Assembly: GCF_039537005.1 (NCBI RefSeq)
Contig: NZ_BAAAZR010000038.1
Coordinates: 186,001-250,000, forward strand
Direction: 5' to 3'
DNA from: Sphaerisporangium flaviroseum
Lineage (GTDB): Bacteria > Actinomycetota > Actinomycetes > Streptosporangiales > Streptosporangiaceae
Length of the DNA stretch: 64,000 nt
Positions 46,527-54,683 of this stretch are shown in pieces. The notes beneath the pieces are model-generated. The model searched no databases and had not been told where the DNA came from. It saw only the letters and a program-made list of their open reading frames with translations. Positions within the stretch are counted from its first letter, which is position 1. Every line of letters starts with the position of its first letter. A program made the position numbers and the translations under genes.

Positions 46527-47411
46527 ATGGATTGGAAGCGCAAGGCCAACCAGGCGCTGAGCGGGCTGACAGGCCTCCAGATCAGCAAGGCCGGCACGTC
46601 CGGATCCGTACCCGGGCCATTCACGGCCACGGCCGCGGCCGAGACGATCAGACCTCCCGCCGATCGGGCGACCGACCGCCTGCTGACCGCCCCCGTCTTC
46701 ATCATCTCCCCGGTCCGGTCGGGATCCACCCTGCTGCGGGCCCTGCTCGACGCCCATTCGAAGCTGCACGCCCCCCACGAACTGCACGTACGGCGGCTGA
46801 CCGTGGGGTTCGGCACCTTACTGGCCGAGCAGGCGATGGAGGCCCTCGGCCACAACCAGGCCGACCTCGAACACCTGCTGTGGGACCGCGTGCTCCACCG
46901 GGAACTGGTGAGAAGCGGCAAGGAGACCATCGTCGACAAGACGCCGGCCAACGCGTTCGCCTACAAGCGGCTCATCACCTGCTGGCCGGACGCGCGGTTC
47001 GTCTTCCTGCTCCGGCACCCGGTGTCCATCGCGCGGTCCTGGCACGAGGCGAGCCCCGAGAAGAGGTCTCAGGAGGAGGCGGCGCTCGACGCCCTGCGCT
47101 ACATGAAGGCGGTCGAGAAGGCCAGGTCGGCCCTGACAGGGCCGACCCTGCGGTACGAGGACCTGACCGCGGACCCGGAGAGGGAGACCCGGCGCGTCTG
47201 CGACTTCCTGGGCATCCCCTGGGAACCGGGGATGCTGACCTACGGCGACCGGCTGCTCCTGCGCAAGGGCCTCGGCGACTGGAAGGACAAGATCAGATCG
47301 GGCACCGTCCAGGCGGGACGGGAACTGCCACCGGCCGAGGAGATCCCCGACGCCCTGCGGTCGATCTGCGTGAGATGGGGCTACACCGCCGACCAGGCGG
47401 AGGGCCCATGA
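46527..47411 (+). CDS. sulfotransferase-family protein
   Basis: About 294 residues (ATG 46527; GTG 46491 possible). PAPS 5'-phosphosulfate loop APVFIISPVRSGSTLLRALL and 3'-phosphate region RFVFLLRHPVSIARSWHEAS, then LRYEDLTADPERETRRVCDF. Transfers sulfate from PAPS to a carbohydrate or other hydroxyl acceptor. Overlaps the glycosyltransferase gene by ATGA, so both probably build one glycan or glycolipid. Confidence 0.85.
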   Translation: MDWKRKANQALSGLTGLQISKAGTSGSVPGPFTATAAAETIRPPADRATDRLLTAPVFIISPVRSGSTLLRALLDAHSKLHAPHELHVRRLTVGFGTLLAEQAMEALGHNQADLEHLLWDRVLHRELVRSGKETIVDKTPANAFAYKRLITCWPDARFVFLLRHPVSIARSWHEASPEKRSQEEAALDALRYMKAVEKARSALTGPTLRYEDLTADPERETRRVCDFLGIPWEPGMLTYGDRLLLRKGLGDWKDKIRSGTVQAGRELPPAEEIPDALRSICVRWGYTADQAEGP

Positions 47412-48583
47412 AGATCCGTTACATGCTCCTCCACGCCTACGGGATGGGCGGCACGATCCGCACCGTGATCAACCAGGCCAACCACATGGTGGCCGCCGGA
47501 CACGACGTCGAGATCGTGAGCGTGGTGCGGCGCCGCAAGAACCCGCACTTCTCCATCGATCCCCGGATCACGGTCACCTCGCTGGCCGACCAGCGCGGCG
47601 GGGTCACCCGTGACTCGCTGTCACGCCGGGTATATCGGCGGCTGCGCGGCAAGGTCGTCCCGGCCGGCGAGTTCGCGGCGTCCTACTTCACCGAACGCGT
47701 CGAGAAGGCGGTCATCGACTACGTCTCCTCTCTCGACGACGGCATCCTGGTCACCACCCGCCCGGCCCTGAACCTCATCTCCGCCCGGCACGCCCCCGAG
47801 CACCTGGTGCGCGTCGCGCAGGAGCACATGAACCTCTCCACCCACAAAGACGACGTGCGCGAACAGGTCGTGCGTCACTACAGCCGGCTGGACGCCGTGG
47901 TGGTGCTCACCGAGACCGACCGCGCGGACTACCAGCGGATACTGCCACGGGCGCGCGTCCGCCGGATCCCGAACGCGGTCGACGGACTCGGCCAGGGGCC
48001 GCCGGAGCACAGGGACAAGATCGTGATAGCGGCGGGGCGCCTGTACTGGCAGAAGGGATTCGACCTGCTCATCCCCGCCTTCGAGGAGGTGGCGCGCGAC
48101 CATCCCGGCTGGCGGCTGCTCATCTACGGCACCGGGCCGAAGAAGGAGGAGTTGCAGACGCTGATCGATGAGCACGGATTGCACGAGCACGTCTCCCTGA
48201 TGGGGCGCAGCTCCCACTTCGACCGGGAACTGGCGAGGGCCTCCGTCTTCGTGCTCAGCTCGCGGTTCGAGGGACTGCCGATGGTGATGATCGAGGCGAT
48301 GAGCCACGCGCTGGCCATCGTCAGCTTCGACTGCCCCACCGGACCGGGCGACGTCATCACGCACGAGGTGGACGGGCTGCTCGTCCCGCCCGAGGACATC
48401 GGCGGACTGGCCGGCGCCATGAACCGGCTGATAGCGGATCCCGAGCTCCGGCGGCGGCTCGGCGCCGAGGCCAGGACGGCGGTGCGGAGGTACTCTCCGG
48501 CCGAGGTCATGCCGGCGTGGGAGAGCCTGTTCACCGAGTTGCTGAAGGAGCGGGCCGGGCGGCCCGGGACGCCGGAGCACTAG
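47408..48583 (+). CDS. GT4-family glycosyltransferase
   Basis: 391 residues; ATG overlaps the sulfotransferase stop. GT-B fold: N-domain YGMGGTIRTVINQANHMVAA, donor domain IVIAAGRLYWQKGFDLLIPA, LLIYGTGPKKEELQTLIDE, ASVFVLSSRFEGLPMVMIEA with the EX7E-like nucleotide-sugar site. Similar to GalNAc/glucosyl transferases that act on surface polymers. Retaining enzyme by family. Partner of the sulfotransferase. Confidence 0.88.
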   Translation: MKIRYMLLHAYGMGGTIRTVINQANHMVAAGHDVEIVSVVRRRKNPHFSIDPRITVTSLADQRGGVTRDSLSRRVYRRLRGKVVPAGEFAASYFTERVEKAVIDYVSSLDDGILVTTRPALNLISARHAPEHLVRVAQEHMNLSTHKDDVREQVVRHYSRLDAVVVLTETDRADYQRILPRARVRRIPNAVDGLGQGPPEHRDKIVIAAGRLYWQKGFDLLIPAFEEVARDHPGWRLLIYGTGPKKEELQTLIDEHGLHEHVSLMGRSSHFDRELARASVFVLSSRFEGLPMVMIEAMSHALAIVSFDCPTGPGDVITHEVDGLLVPPEDIGGLAGAMNRLIADPELRRRLGAEARTAVRRYSPAEVMPAWESLFTELLKERAGRPGTPEH

Positions 48584-48613
48584 CCTCGCGCGGCGCCCGG
48601 CCGCCGGGTGCTG

Positions 48614-48647
48614 GGACGCCGCCTCGGACGGGGTCCGGACGGCGTCC
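48614..48647. terminator. hairpin between convergent GT4 and GH8 genes
   Basis: GGACGCCG (48614-48621) and CGGCGTCC (48640-48647) pair perfectly; an inner GGAC/GTCC extends the structure. Lies in the 76-bp gap. Confidence 0.45.
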
Positions 48648-48659
48648 GCGGAGCCTCGG

Positions 48660-50294
48660 TCAGGGCACCCAGTAGTTGCCGCTGGCGATGATCATCACCT
48701 GGAGCTGGATGCTGGTCGAGTAGTAGTCGCTCGATGTGAAGGGGGTGTTCAGCATCTTGTTCCAGAGAGCGTCCAGCCAGGCCTGGGCGGCGGGGTCGGT
48801 CATCGCCGCCACCGTGAACGGCGCGAAGAAGGCCGGCTCGCTGCCGCTACTGATCTGCGACCCGCCGAGCGAGTAGCCGACGGCGATCTTGGCGGGGTCT
48901 CCGCCGGTCTTGCCCCTGATCCAGGTGCTCAGCTTGCGTGCCGAGGCGAGTGAGGCGGGGTCACCGCTGGTCACGGCGTCGGCGCCGATCCGCCAGGGAT
49001 CGCGGCAGGCGTTCCACCAGTACTTGCCGTCGTTGGGGTCCTCCAGCACCTCGCCCGGGGCGGGCCTGGGCGTGGTGTTGGTGTTGACCACGAAGTCGGC
49101 GAGCAGGCCCGTCGAGGGGGCGTAGGTGGCCTGCTGGGACGTGATCAGGTTCTGGTGCGTGGTCCTGATCGTGTCCCAGGCGGTGTCGCCCGTGGCCTTC
49201 CTGAACGCCCTGAAGTGGTCGATCATCCAGTCGGACGATCGGGTGACGTAGTAGAGGGAGTCACCGGAGGAGCTCCAGTCGCCGAGCAGGGTCAGGCGCG
49301 TGGACGGGTTGACCTCACTGGCCTTGATCGCGTTGATGTGCTTGATCGCGAGGTCCTTGTAGTCGTAGGTGCCCGCGCTGCCCCACTGCCTGTCGGCCAG
49401 GAGCAGGCCGAAGGCCACGTCCAGGTCGCCGTCGGTGGCGGAGTCCGACCCGTTGACGCTGCGGCAGGAGCTGTCCTGCTCGGCCGCCAGCAGGTTCGCG
49501 TTGTTCACCGAGGGGTGCGCCAGCATGTACTTCACCATGCCGTCGAACGCCGTCTTGGCGTTGGGGTCCGCTCCGGCCATCGTCGCGAGGATCACCATGC
49601 CGTAGCCCTGGCCCTCGGCGACGTAGGGGTGGTCGGCGTCGGGCGAGATGACCTGGTACCAGCCGTTGCCGCAGTTCTGCTTGAGGAAGGCGCTCTTCCA
49701 CTTGTTGTAGTAGGTGATCACCGCCTGGTCCAGCGTGGCCTGCGACCCGGACGGCTTGAGGGTTCCGGAAGCGTACGGGAACAGGTGCGCGCCGAACGGC
49801 ACGGCGGGGCCGGCGCCGGTCTGGGTCGTCACGGTCAGGTGGTCGACGTTGGGGCCCCCGTTGGCGGTGGTGGCGGTGGCGCGGATGGTGTTGGCTCCGG
49901 CGTTCAACGTCACGGTCAGCGTGCCGTCGGCCCAGGTGTCCCACGAGCCGGTCCCGTTGAACGCCTTACCCGCCGACACGACCGTGCCGTTGACGCTGAT
50001 GTCCATCGGGCGGTTCACCGACGTGCCGTTGGCGTAGCGCAGCACCAGACCGGCACTGCCCGCACCGGCCACGGACACCGACCACTGGACGTAACTGCCG
50101 GTGACATTGGTGTAGTCGACGAAGCCCGTACCCGAATAGCCGGTGTGGTTGGCCGCCACCGAGCCCTGCGAGATGGTGGCGCTCTCGGCCTCGTACCGGG
50201 TGGAGGCGGCCGACACGCTCACCTGCGCCGACACGGTCAGCACCAGGGTGAGCGAGGCGAGCATGGTGATAGCGGCGCGTAGAAGACGGTGCAC
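48660..50294 (-). CDS. secreted glycoside hydrolase family 8 with N-terminal CBM
   Basis: 544 residues, GTG start. Signal peptide (LLRAAITMLASLTLVLTVSA) then a CBM6/35-like beta-sandwich (residues ~32-160: YEAESATISQGSVAANHTGY, VLRYANGTSVNRPMDISVNG, NTIRATATTANGGPNVDHL). The GH8 (alpha/alpha)6 domain follows: acid Glu in YVAEGQGYGMVILA, base/ligand Asp in SATDGDLDVAFGLL, and KYWWNACRDPWRIGAD. GH8 enzymes cleave beta-1,4 glucans or chitosan in the medium. Inverted repeats lie upstream. Confidence 0.9.
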   Translation of the reverse strand: MHRLLRAAITMLASLTLVLTVSAQVSVSAASTRYEAESATISQGSVAANHTGYSGTGFVDYTNVTGSYVQWSVSVAGAGSAGLVLRYANGTSVNRPMDISVNGTVVSAGKAFNGTGSWDTWADGTLTVTLNAGANTIRATATTANGGPNVDHLTVTTQTGAGPAVPFGAHLFPYASGTLKPSGSQATLDQAVITYYNKWKSAFLKQNCGNGWYQVISPDADHPYVAEGQGYGMVILATMAGADPNAKTAFDGMVKYMLAHPSVNNANLLAAEQDSSCRSVNGSDSATDGDLDVAFGLLLADRQWGSAGTYDYKDLAIKHINAIKASEVNPSTRLTLLGDWSSSGDSLYYVTRSSDWMIDHFRAFRKATGDTAWDTIRTTHQNLITSQQATYAPSTGLLADFVVNTNTTPRPAPGEVLEDPNDGKYWWNACRDPWRIGADAVTSGDPASLASARKLSTWIRGKTGGDPAKIAVGYSLGGSQISSGSEPAFFAPFTVAAMTDPAAQAWLDALWNKMLNTPFTSSDYYSTSIQLQVMIIASGNYWVP

Positions 50295-50341
50295 CTCAGG
50301 TGTCCTCTCCCTAGGGGGTGATCAGGAGATGGGGCAAGAGA

Positions 50342-50425
50342 GTTAGGAAAGCTTCCTAACGATTTCCTGCCCATGGGACCACTGCTGATCGGGCGCCGTC
50401 AAGGTGACCAGTAAGGTTTCCTTAC
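50342..50425. promoter_or_regulatory. two inverted repeats upstream of the GH8 gene
   Basis: GTTAGGAA-AGC-TTCCTAAC (50342-50360, 8-bp arms) and GTAAGG-TTT-CCTTAC (50411-50425, 6-bp arms) share an AAGG/AGGAA half-site. They lie 48 and 117 bp upstream of the start codon. They differ from the CelR boxes at the right end, so another repressor is likely (inference). Confidence 0.6.
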
Positions 50426-50574
50426 CGGCCCGCGGAAGCTGTACGCCTTCGACCGGGGCACCCGGTTGTCGCCCACCCGGATGTGAGGGCGAGGTCAGGG
50501 CACCGTGAGACGCAAGGAATCGCCCCATGCCGTGGCGATGGGGCGAGAGGTGCTGACTCGGTCGGATCGGGCGG

Positions 50575-50883
50575 TCAGGCGGTCTTTCTGGCGACCGGAG
50601 GGTCGCAGAAGTTGAGCAGTCCGTCGCCCTTGCATGTGCGGCACATACGGCCGCCTTCCCCCTTGCCGTCTCCCCCGCAGGTGCAGCAGACGACCACCCG
50701 GTCGAACCGGGGGTCGCGATAGGTGTGCTTGGTCCGGTACCGGATGATCGCCCAGCCCTGCACCCACGCGAATCCGTCGATCTCGGCGAACAACGCGTCG
50801 CTGAGCTTCCAGTGACGTGCGAGCGCCTGCTCGCGTATACAGGTCCATAGGCTGACTGCGACCCCGGCGGGGCTCACATTCAT
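50575..50883 (-). CDS. small protein with DnaJ-like zinc finger
   Basis: 102 residues from ATG 50883. N-terminal half is helical and unassigned (WTCIREQALARHWKLSDALF, GFAWVQGWAIIRY). C-terminal CCTCGGDGKGEGGRMCRTCK and GDG repeat the CxxCxGxG motif of the DnaJ Cys-rich domain, enough for one zinc site. No J-domain. Function unknown. It is divergent from the XRE regulator. Confidence 0.65.
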   Translation of the reverse strand: MNVSPAGVAVSLWTCIREQALARHWKLSDALFAEIDGFAWVQGWAIIRYRTKHTYRDPRFDRVVVCCTCGGDGKGEGGRMCRTCKGDGLLNFCDPPVARKTA

Positions 50884-51130
50884 AGAGGGTCGTCCTCTCG
50901 TTCCGGGTGACGCGTGGTTCCCCGGCCGGACCCGGTGCCCCATCACCGAGCCGGCTTAGCCGTGGCCCCAGGGGGGAACGCCGCCCGCCGGCCGCGAACC
51001 TCGCGGCAGACCCTCCCCCTCCCGCAGGGGACGGCCACCCCGCGAGGGCGCGGCACTTTAGGGGGCGACGTCCTCTCTGTTAGGGGCTAACCTTCTGTTT
51101 ACCCTGGTTCATGCCAAGAGCAACCGCCAT

Positions 51131-51142
51131 TGGCAATTGCCA
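51131..51142. promoter_or_regulatory. palindrome in the 390-bp gap before the XRE gene
   Basis: TGGCAATTGCCA is a perfect 12-bp palindrome within the divergent region 50884-51273. A TTGACA follows at 51202-51207 without a clear -10. This could be the XRE operator; nothing else was seen in the gap. Confidence 0.4.
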
Positions 51143-51273
51143 TAGGAAAGTGTCGTTGGTGGATACCTTCGGCGATCGACCCCGGCGAATAGTGTTAGCT
51201 GTTGACAACGGGAGCTACCTGGGAAAACTCGGGGGCGTGCGGCCATGGTCGCATCGAGAAGAGGTGAGCGTCG

Positions 51274-52122
51274 ATGGCCGGGGCCAATCCGACCCTACGG
51301 CGTCGCCAGCTCGCCACCCGTCTCCGAGAGCTCAGGAAGAACGCCGGGCTCAGCATCGAAGAGGCCGCCCAGCGGCTCGAGTGCTCCACGGCCAAGATCA
51401 GCCGCATCGAGACGGCCCAGCGGAGCGTCATCCCCCGGGACGTGCGCGATCTGTGCCAGATCTACGGTGTCGATCAATCAGAGGCGGAGGCCCTGATCTC
51501 CATGGCCCGGGAGGCGCGCCAGCCGGGCTGGTGGCAGGAGTACGAAGATCTCGATCTCGATCCGTACATCGGCCTTGAGGGCGAGGCGACCGCCATCACG
51601 ATGTACGAGACGACCACCGTGCCCAGCCTCTTCCAGACCGAGGACTATGCCCGGGAGGTCATCCGCGGGTGCCTGCCGCGTATCAAGCAGGAGGTCCTCG
51701 AAGAGCGCGTCGACGCCCGCCTGAAGCGACAGCGGCTTCACCTCCAGGACGATCCGCCCCGCTGCTGTGTGCTCCTGGACGAATCGGTCCTCCACCGGCA
51801 TGTCGGCGGACCATCAGTGATGCACGCCCAGCTCGAACGTGTGCTGGAGCTGGCCGACCTTCCCCATGTGATCATCCAGGTGATCCCGTTCACGGTCGGG
51901 GCGCATATCGGCTTCGACAGCATGTTCATCCTTCTCGAGTTCCCCGACAACATGGTCCCGGACACCGTGTATGTCGAGTCTTTGATGGGCGATTTCTATC
52001 TCGAGAAACCTCGCGAGCTGGGCCGCTTCCGCGAGGTCATCACCCATCTCCGCGCCGCGGCCCTGAGTTCCCGCGACTCGGTTTCCCTCATCGACGATCT
52101 GCGCAAGAAGTACGTTCCCTAG
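51274..52122 (+). CDS. XRE-family regulator with DUF5753 domain
   Basis: 282 residues, ATG preceded by AAGAGGTGAG. Helix-turn-helix at 13-70 (LATRLRELRKNAGLSIEEAA, CSTAKISRIETAQRSV) and the DUF5753 body (MYETTTVPSLFQTEDYAREV, HVIIQVIPFTVGAHIG). In filamentous actinomycetes these proteins are paired with DUF397 partners (BldB/WhiJ-like systems) that affect development or antibiotic production. Two DUF397 genes follow, at 386 and ~1200 bp distance. Confidence 0.92.
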   Translation: MAGANPTLRRRQLATRLRELRKNAGLSIEEAAQRLECSTAKISRIETAQRSVIPRDVRDLCQIYGVDQSEAEALISMAREARQPGWWQEYEDLDLDPYIGLEGEATAITMYETTTVPSLFQTEDYAREVIRGCLPRIKQEVLEERVDARLKRQRLHLQDDPPRCCVLLDESVLHRHVGGPSVMHAQLERVLELADLPHVIIQVIPFTVGAHIGFDSMFILLEFPDNMVPDTVYVESLMGDFYLEKPRELGRFREVITHLRAAALSSRDSVSLIDDLRKKYVP

Positions 52123-52311
52123 GCGGTGAGGAGGCCGCCCTCTTCCCGTGTCGTCCCGCCGAACACGTCAAACAACATCGCAAATGGCCATCACACCTGA
52201 CATTTCAGATTTTCTGGGCATATCGGGCATGCGGCGACAGGAACCGACAGAGGCGGTCGCCAAGTAAAGGCCCGTTGGGGGAACTTCTACCTGATCACGT
52301 CCTTGATCATG

Positions 52312-52341
52312 TTGACATGTCGGCCGTAGCTGCGATAAATG
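52312..52341 (+). promoter_or_regulatory. possible promoter for the first DUF397 gene
   Basis: TTGACA (52312-52317) and TAAATG (52336-52341) with an 18-bp spacer, inside the 385-bp gap 52123-52507. The region is AT-richer than average. No other feature was seen in the gap. Confidence 0.35.
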
Positions 52342-52507
52342 ATCACCAGGAGCCCTCGCATACCGACTTGGCCCGCCACGGCCACGTCTCAGCGGGGGCT
52401 CACGCCTATTTATCCGGCCCGATCATGTCGGTCGCGCCTGTCCGGAGAACGCCATCTCCTGGAAGGGCACGCTCGGCGAGGGATCCTCAGTGACATCAGG
52501 AGAGACG

Positions 52508-52720
52508 ATGACGTCGCACCACCCTTTCGGGTACTCCGGCCTGCAGTGGAAGGCCGCGAGCGGATGTAACAACGGAACCTGTGTGGAGGTCGCCGAGCTT
52601 CCGCACGGCGGCGTCGGGATCCGTGACAACAAGGACGGCAACAGCCCCGTCCTCGAATTCAGCCTCGACGAGTTCCGCACCTTCGTCAGCGGCGTCAAGG
52701 CCGGCGAATTCGATCTCTGA
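52508..52720 (+). CDS. DUF397 protein (first copy)
   Basis: 70 residues, ATG 52508 after AGGAGAG; GTG 52490 is a weaker start. DUF397 pattern: LQWKAASGCNNGTCVEVAEL, GVGIRDNKDG, VLEFSLDEFRTFV. Small acidic partner of XRE/DUF5753 regulators. The CNNGTC pair is conserved in the second copy. Confidence 0.9.
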   Translation: MTSHHPFGYSGLQWKAASGCNNGTCVEVAELPHGGVGIRDNKDGNSPVLEFSLDEFRTFVSGVKAGEFDL

Positions 52721-52947
52721 TCCGGGGTTCCGGCTTCACGGCCCGCTTCTCTGACCCGGAAACGAGCCGAAAGATTCATGACGGCGGCCGCCGGTCCGGC
52801 GCCACCGTCACCGAAAGACAAACCAGATCTTCCACCTAGAGATCCACGGTCGCGGATGGCGGATGTTACGAGCGTCGGCCCCACCGCAGGAATACCGCTC
52901 ACCATATGATGCGTGACAGCGAAATCCAGATGAACGCAGCCGAGCAG

Positions 52948-52976
52948 ACGGCGCCGGGCCGCTTCACCGGCGCCGT
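52948..52976 (+). terminator. hairpin after the first DUF397 gene
   Basis: ACGGCGCCGG (52948-52957) and CCGGCGCCGT (52967-52976) are perfect 10-bp arms with a 9-nt loop, followed by TT. Lies in the 614-bp gap 52721-53334, which otherwise shows no gene and is relatively AT-rich. Confidence 0.6.
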
Positions 52977-53270
52977 TTCCGAATTCACCTCCCGTTCACC
53001 GGAATTCCACACCCGCCATGGCCTGGCATAACACATTCATTCGTGCTATTTCTGGCATTCCTATTACCTGGGCACCGGCGATGCCCGTCCGGTTGACGAG
53101 GCTTCTTACCCGAATGGCTTGCCTATAGCCAGGAAGCGTGCCGTATCGCCGGAGTGACAGAGAGATGCTCGTTCGCATCTGAGGTGGCTGACCACCCCAA
53201 TCGTCACATCACTCGCTCCGACGCCTGGAACACCAGCGTGACACGGCCGTTTTTCCGGGCGGCGATCATC

Positions 53271-53276
53271 TATAAT
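53271..53276 (+). promoter_or_regulatory. TATAAT -10 box for the second DUF397 gene
   Basis: A perfect TATAAT stands out in GC-rich DNA, 58 bp upstream of the ATG at 53335. The -35 window 17 bp upstream (near CCGTTT, 53247-53252) is weak. Confidence 0.45.
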
Positions 53277-53334
53277 TTCGCCGAGCACAATGCCTGTGCC
53301 GAAATACGGTGGAAGTTTCCTGGGAGGGAGGCGT

Positions 53335-53556
53335 ATGACAGGCGGACCTGCGTTCCAGGGGGTGACGTGGTACGCGGCTTGCAACAACGGCAGTTGTGTC
53401 GAGGTTGCGTACGAGGAGGGTTGGGTCGGCGTGCGGGACGGCAAGGACGACGGCAGCCCGATCCTCGTCTACTCCGGTGACGAGTGGAAGTCCTTCATCG
53501 ACGCCGCCAAAGAGGGGCGGTTCGACTTCGACCGGCTCGCGGCCGACAGGCGCTGA
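53335..53556 (+). CDS. DUF397 protein (second copy)
   Basis: 73 residues, ATG 53335 after GGGAGGGAGG. DUF397 pattern with VTWYAACNNGSCVEVAYEEG, VGVRDGKDDGSPILVYSGDE. Same CNNG[TS]C motif as the first copy. It has its own promoter and leader, so it may be expressed apart from the XRE gene. Confidence 0.9.
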   Translation: MTGGPAFQGVTWYAACNNGSCVEVAYEEGWVGVRDGKDDGSPILVYSGDEWKSFIDAAKEGRFDFDRLAADRR

Positions 53557-53668
53557 TCCCCAGCGCGAGCGGCTGGAACCCTGCTGCCTTGGCTGGGTTT
53601 GCGGGGGAACATAGGGGTAGCCCGAGACCTTTCACCCCCTACGCACGCATCCCCCGGAGGACGCACAG

Positions 53669-54097
53669 ATGGGCGGATTCAAGAAGTTTCTGCTCCGCGG
53701 CAATCTCGTCGAACTCGCCGTCGCCGTAGTGATCGGCGCCACCTTCAGCGGCCTGATCCAGGCTCTGGTGGCCGATCTGATCACCCCGCTGATCGGCGCC
53801 ATCACCGGTGGCAGGCAGCCCGACTTCGGGAAGTACAGCTTCACCGTCAACGGCTCCGAGTTCAAGTACGGCGACTTCATCAACCACCTGCTGACCTTCC
53901 TCATCATCGCCGCGGTGGTCTACTGGCTGGTCGTCATGCCGATGACGCGGCTGGTGAGCATCTTCGACCGGAACCAGAAGAGCACCGAGAAGGAGTGCCC
54001 GGAGTGCAAGAGCGACATCCCGCTCGACGCCCGCCGCTGCGCTTTCTGCACCGCGGAGCTCACCGCGGTGCCGGCCAACGACCGCCCGCCCGCCTGA
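53669..54097 (+). CDS. mscL: large-conductance mechanosensitive channel MscL with zinc ribbon
   Basis: 142 residues. MscL core: FKKFLLRGNLVELAVAVVIG (TM1), ALVADLITPLIGAITGG, and TM2 FINHLLTFLIIAAVVYWLVV. Pentameric tension valve that releases solutes on osmotic down-shock. The C-terminal helix is followed by CPECKSDIPLDARRCAFC, a zinc-ribbon-like tail with two CxxC pairs, seen in many actinobacterial MscL proteins. Accumulated trehalose would be among its outflow solutes. Confidence 0.95.
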   Translation: MGGFKKFLLRGNLVELAVAVVIGATFSGLIQALVADLITPLIGAITGGRQPDFGKYSFTVNGSEFKYGDFINHLLTFLIIAAVVYWLVVMPMTRLVSIFDRNQKSTEKECPECKSDIPLDARRCAFCTAELTAVPANDRPPA

Positions 54098-54132
54098 GCC
54101 GGATCACCGGCTGAGAGCCCGAAGACCCACCC

Positions 54133-54164
54133 ACGGCACCGGCGGCGGCCCCGACCGGTGCCGT
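54133..54164 (+). terminator. hairpin after mscL
   Basis: ACGGCACCGG (54133-54142) pairs perfectly with CCGGTGCCGT (54155-54164), loop 12 nt, followed by CTCCCTT. Confidence 0.65.
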
Positions 54165-54177
54165 CTCCCTTGAATGG

Positions 54178-54246
54178 GCCGGAACACCATGGGGCTATGA
54201 GCCGGAACACCATGGGGCTATGAGGCGGAACACTATGGGGCTATGA
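54178..54246. repeat. three tandem 23-bp units and a flanking stem-loop
   Basis: Units 54178-54200, 54201-54223 and 54224-54246 match GCCGGAACACCATGGGGCTA plus TGA, the third with two changes. Overlapping the end, CTATGAGGG (54241-54249) and CCCTCATAG (54262-54270) form a stem. Noncoding; 23 is not a multiple of three. Confidence 0.85.
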
Positions 54247-54328
54247 GGGGTGTACCCATCACCCTCATAGCTCCGGTGCCTCCTCGGCGGCCGGCGTCCC
54301 CGCCGGATGGGCCCCGGTCTCCCGGACA

Positions 54329-54600
54329 AGCCGACCCCCGCCGCAAACGACCCGGCCCCCCGGATGCGGACCGACCCCGCCGCAATCGCCCAGCCCCCCG
54401 GATGCGGACCAACCCCGCCGCAAACAGCCCAGCCCCCCGGATGCGGACCGACCCGCCGCAAACGGCCCGGACCCCGGGATGCGGCCCCCCCGGATGGGCC
54501 CGGTCTCCCGGATGCGGACCGACCCCCCGGATGGGCCCGGCCCCCAGATGCGGACCGACCCCGCCGGATGGGCCCGGTCTCCCGATAGGGGCCGCCCGTC
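54329..54600. repeat. degenerate 38/39-bp minisatellite
   Basis: About four imperfect copies of a unit beginning GCCGCAAACGRCCCRGCCCC and ending CCCCGGATGCGGACCGACCC (54329-54480), then shorter variants with GGATGGGCCCGGTCTCCCG up to 54600. Unit lengths of 38-39 break any reading frame. With the 23-bp array it fills the 586-bp gap between mscL and the LLM gene. Confidence 0.75.
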
Positions 54601-54683
54601 GGATACGCCCGGTCCGCAGCGCGGGCCGTACCCCGGGCGTGTCCCGTCGGAATAGTCGCTGTTCAACCGGGGTTGTTTGGTTT

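Noticed and set aside
46397..47407. Long N-terminal extension of the GT4 gene through the sulfotransferase region
   Set aside because: Out-of-frame reading of the sulfotransferase gene; the GT4 protein starts naturally at the coupled ATG 47408.
54329..54600. Repeat array as a CRISPR
   Set aside because: Units are directly abutting and degenerate, without unique spacers, and no cas genes are near.
54243..54683. 147-codon N-terminal extension of the LLM oxidoreductase
   Set aside because: It translates a degenerate minisatellite into Pro/Arg-rich sequence; the luciferase-like domain starts just after GTG 54684.
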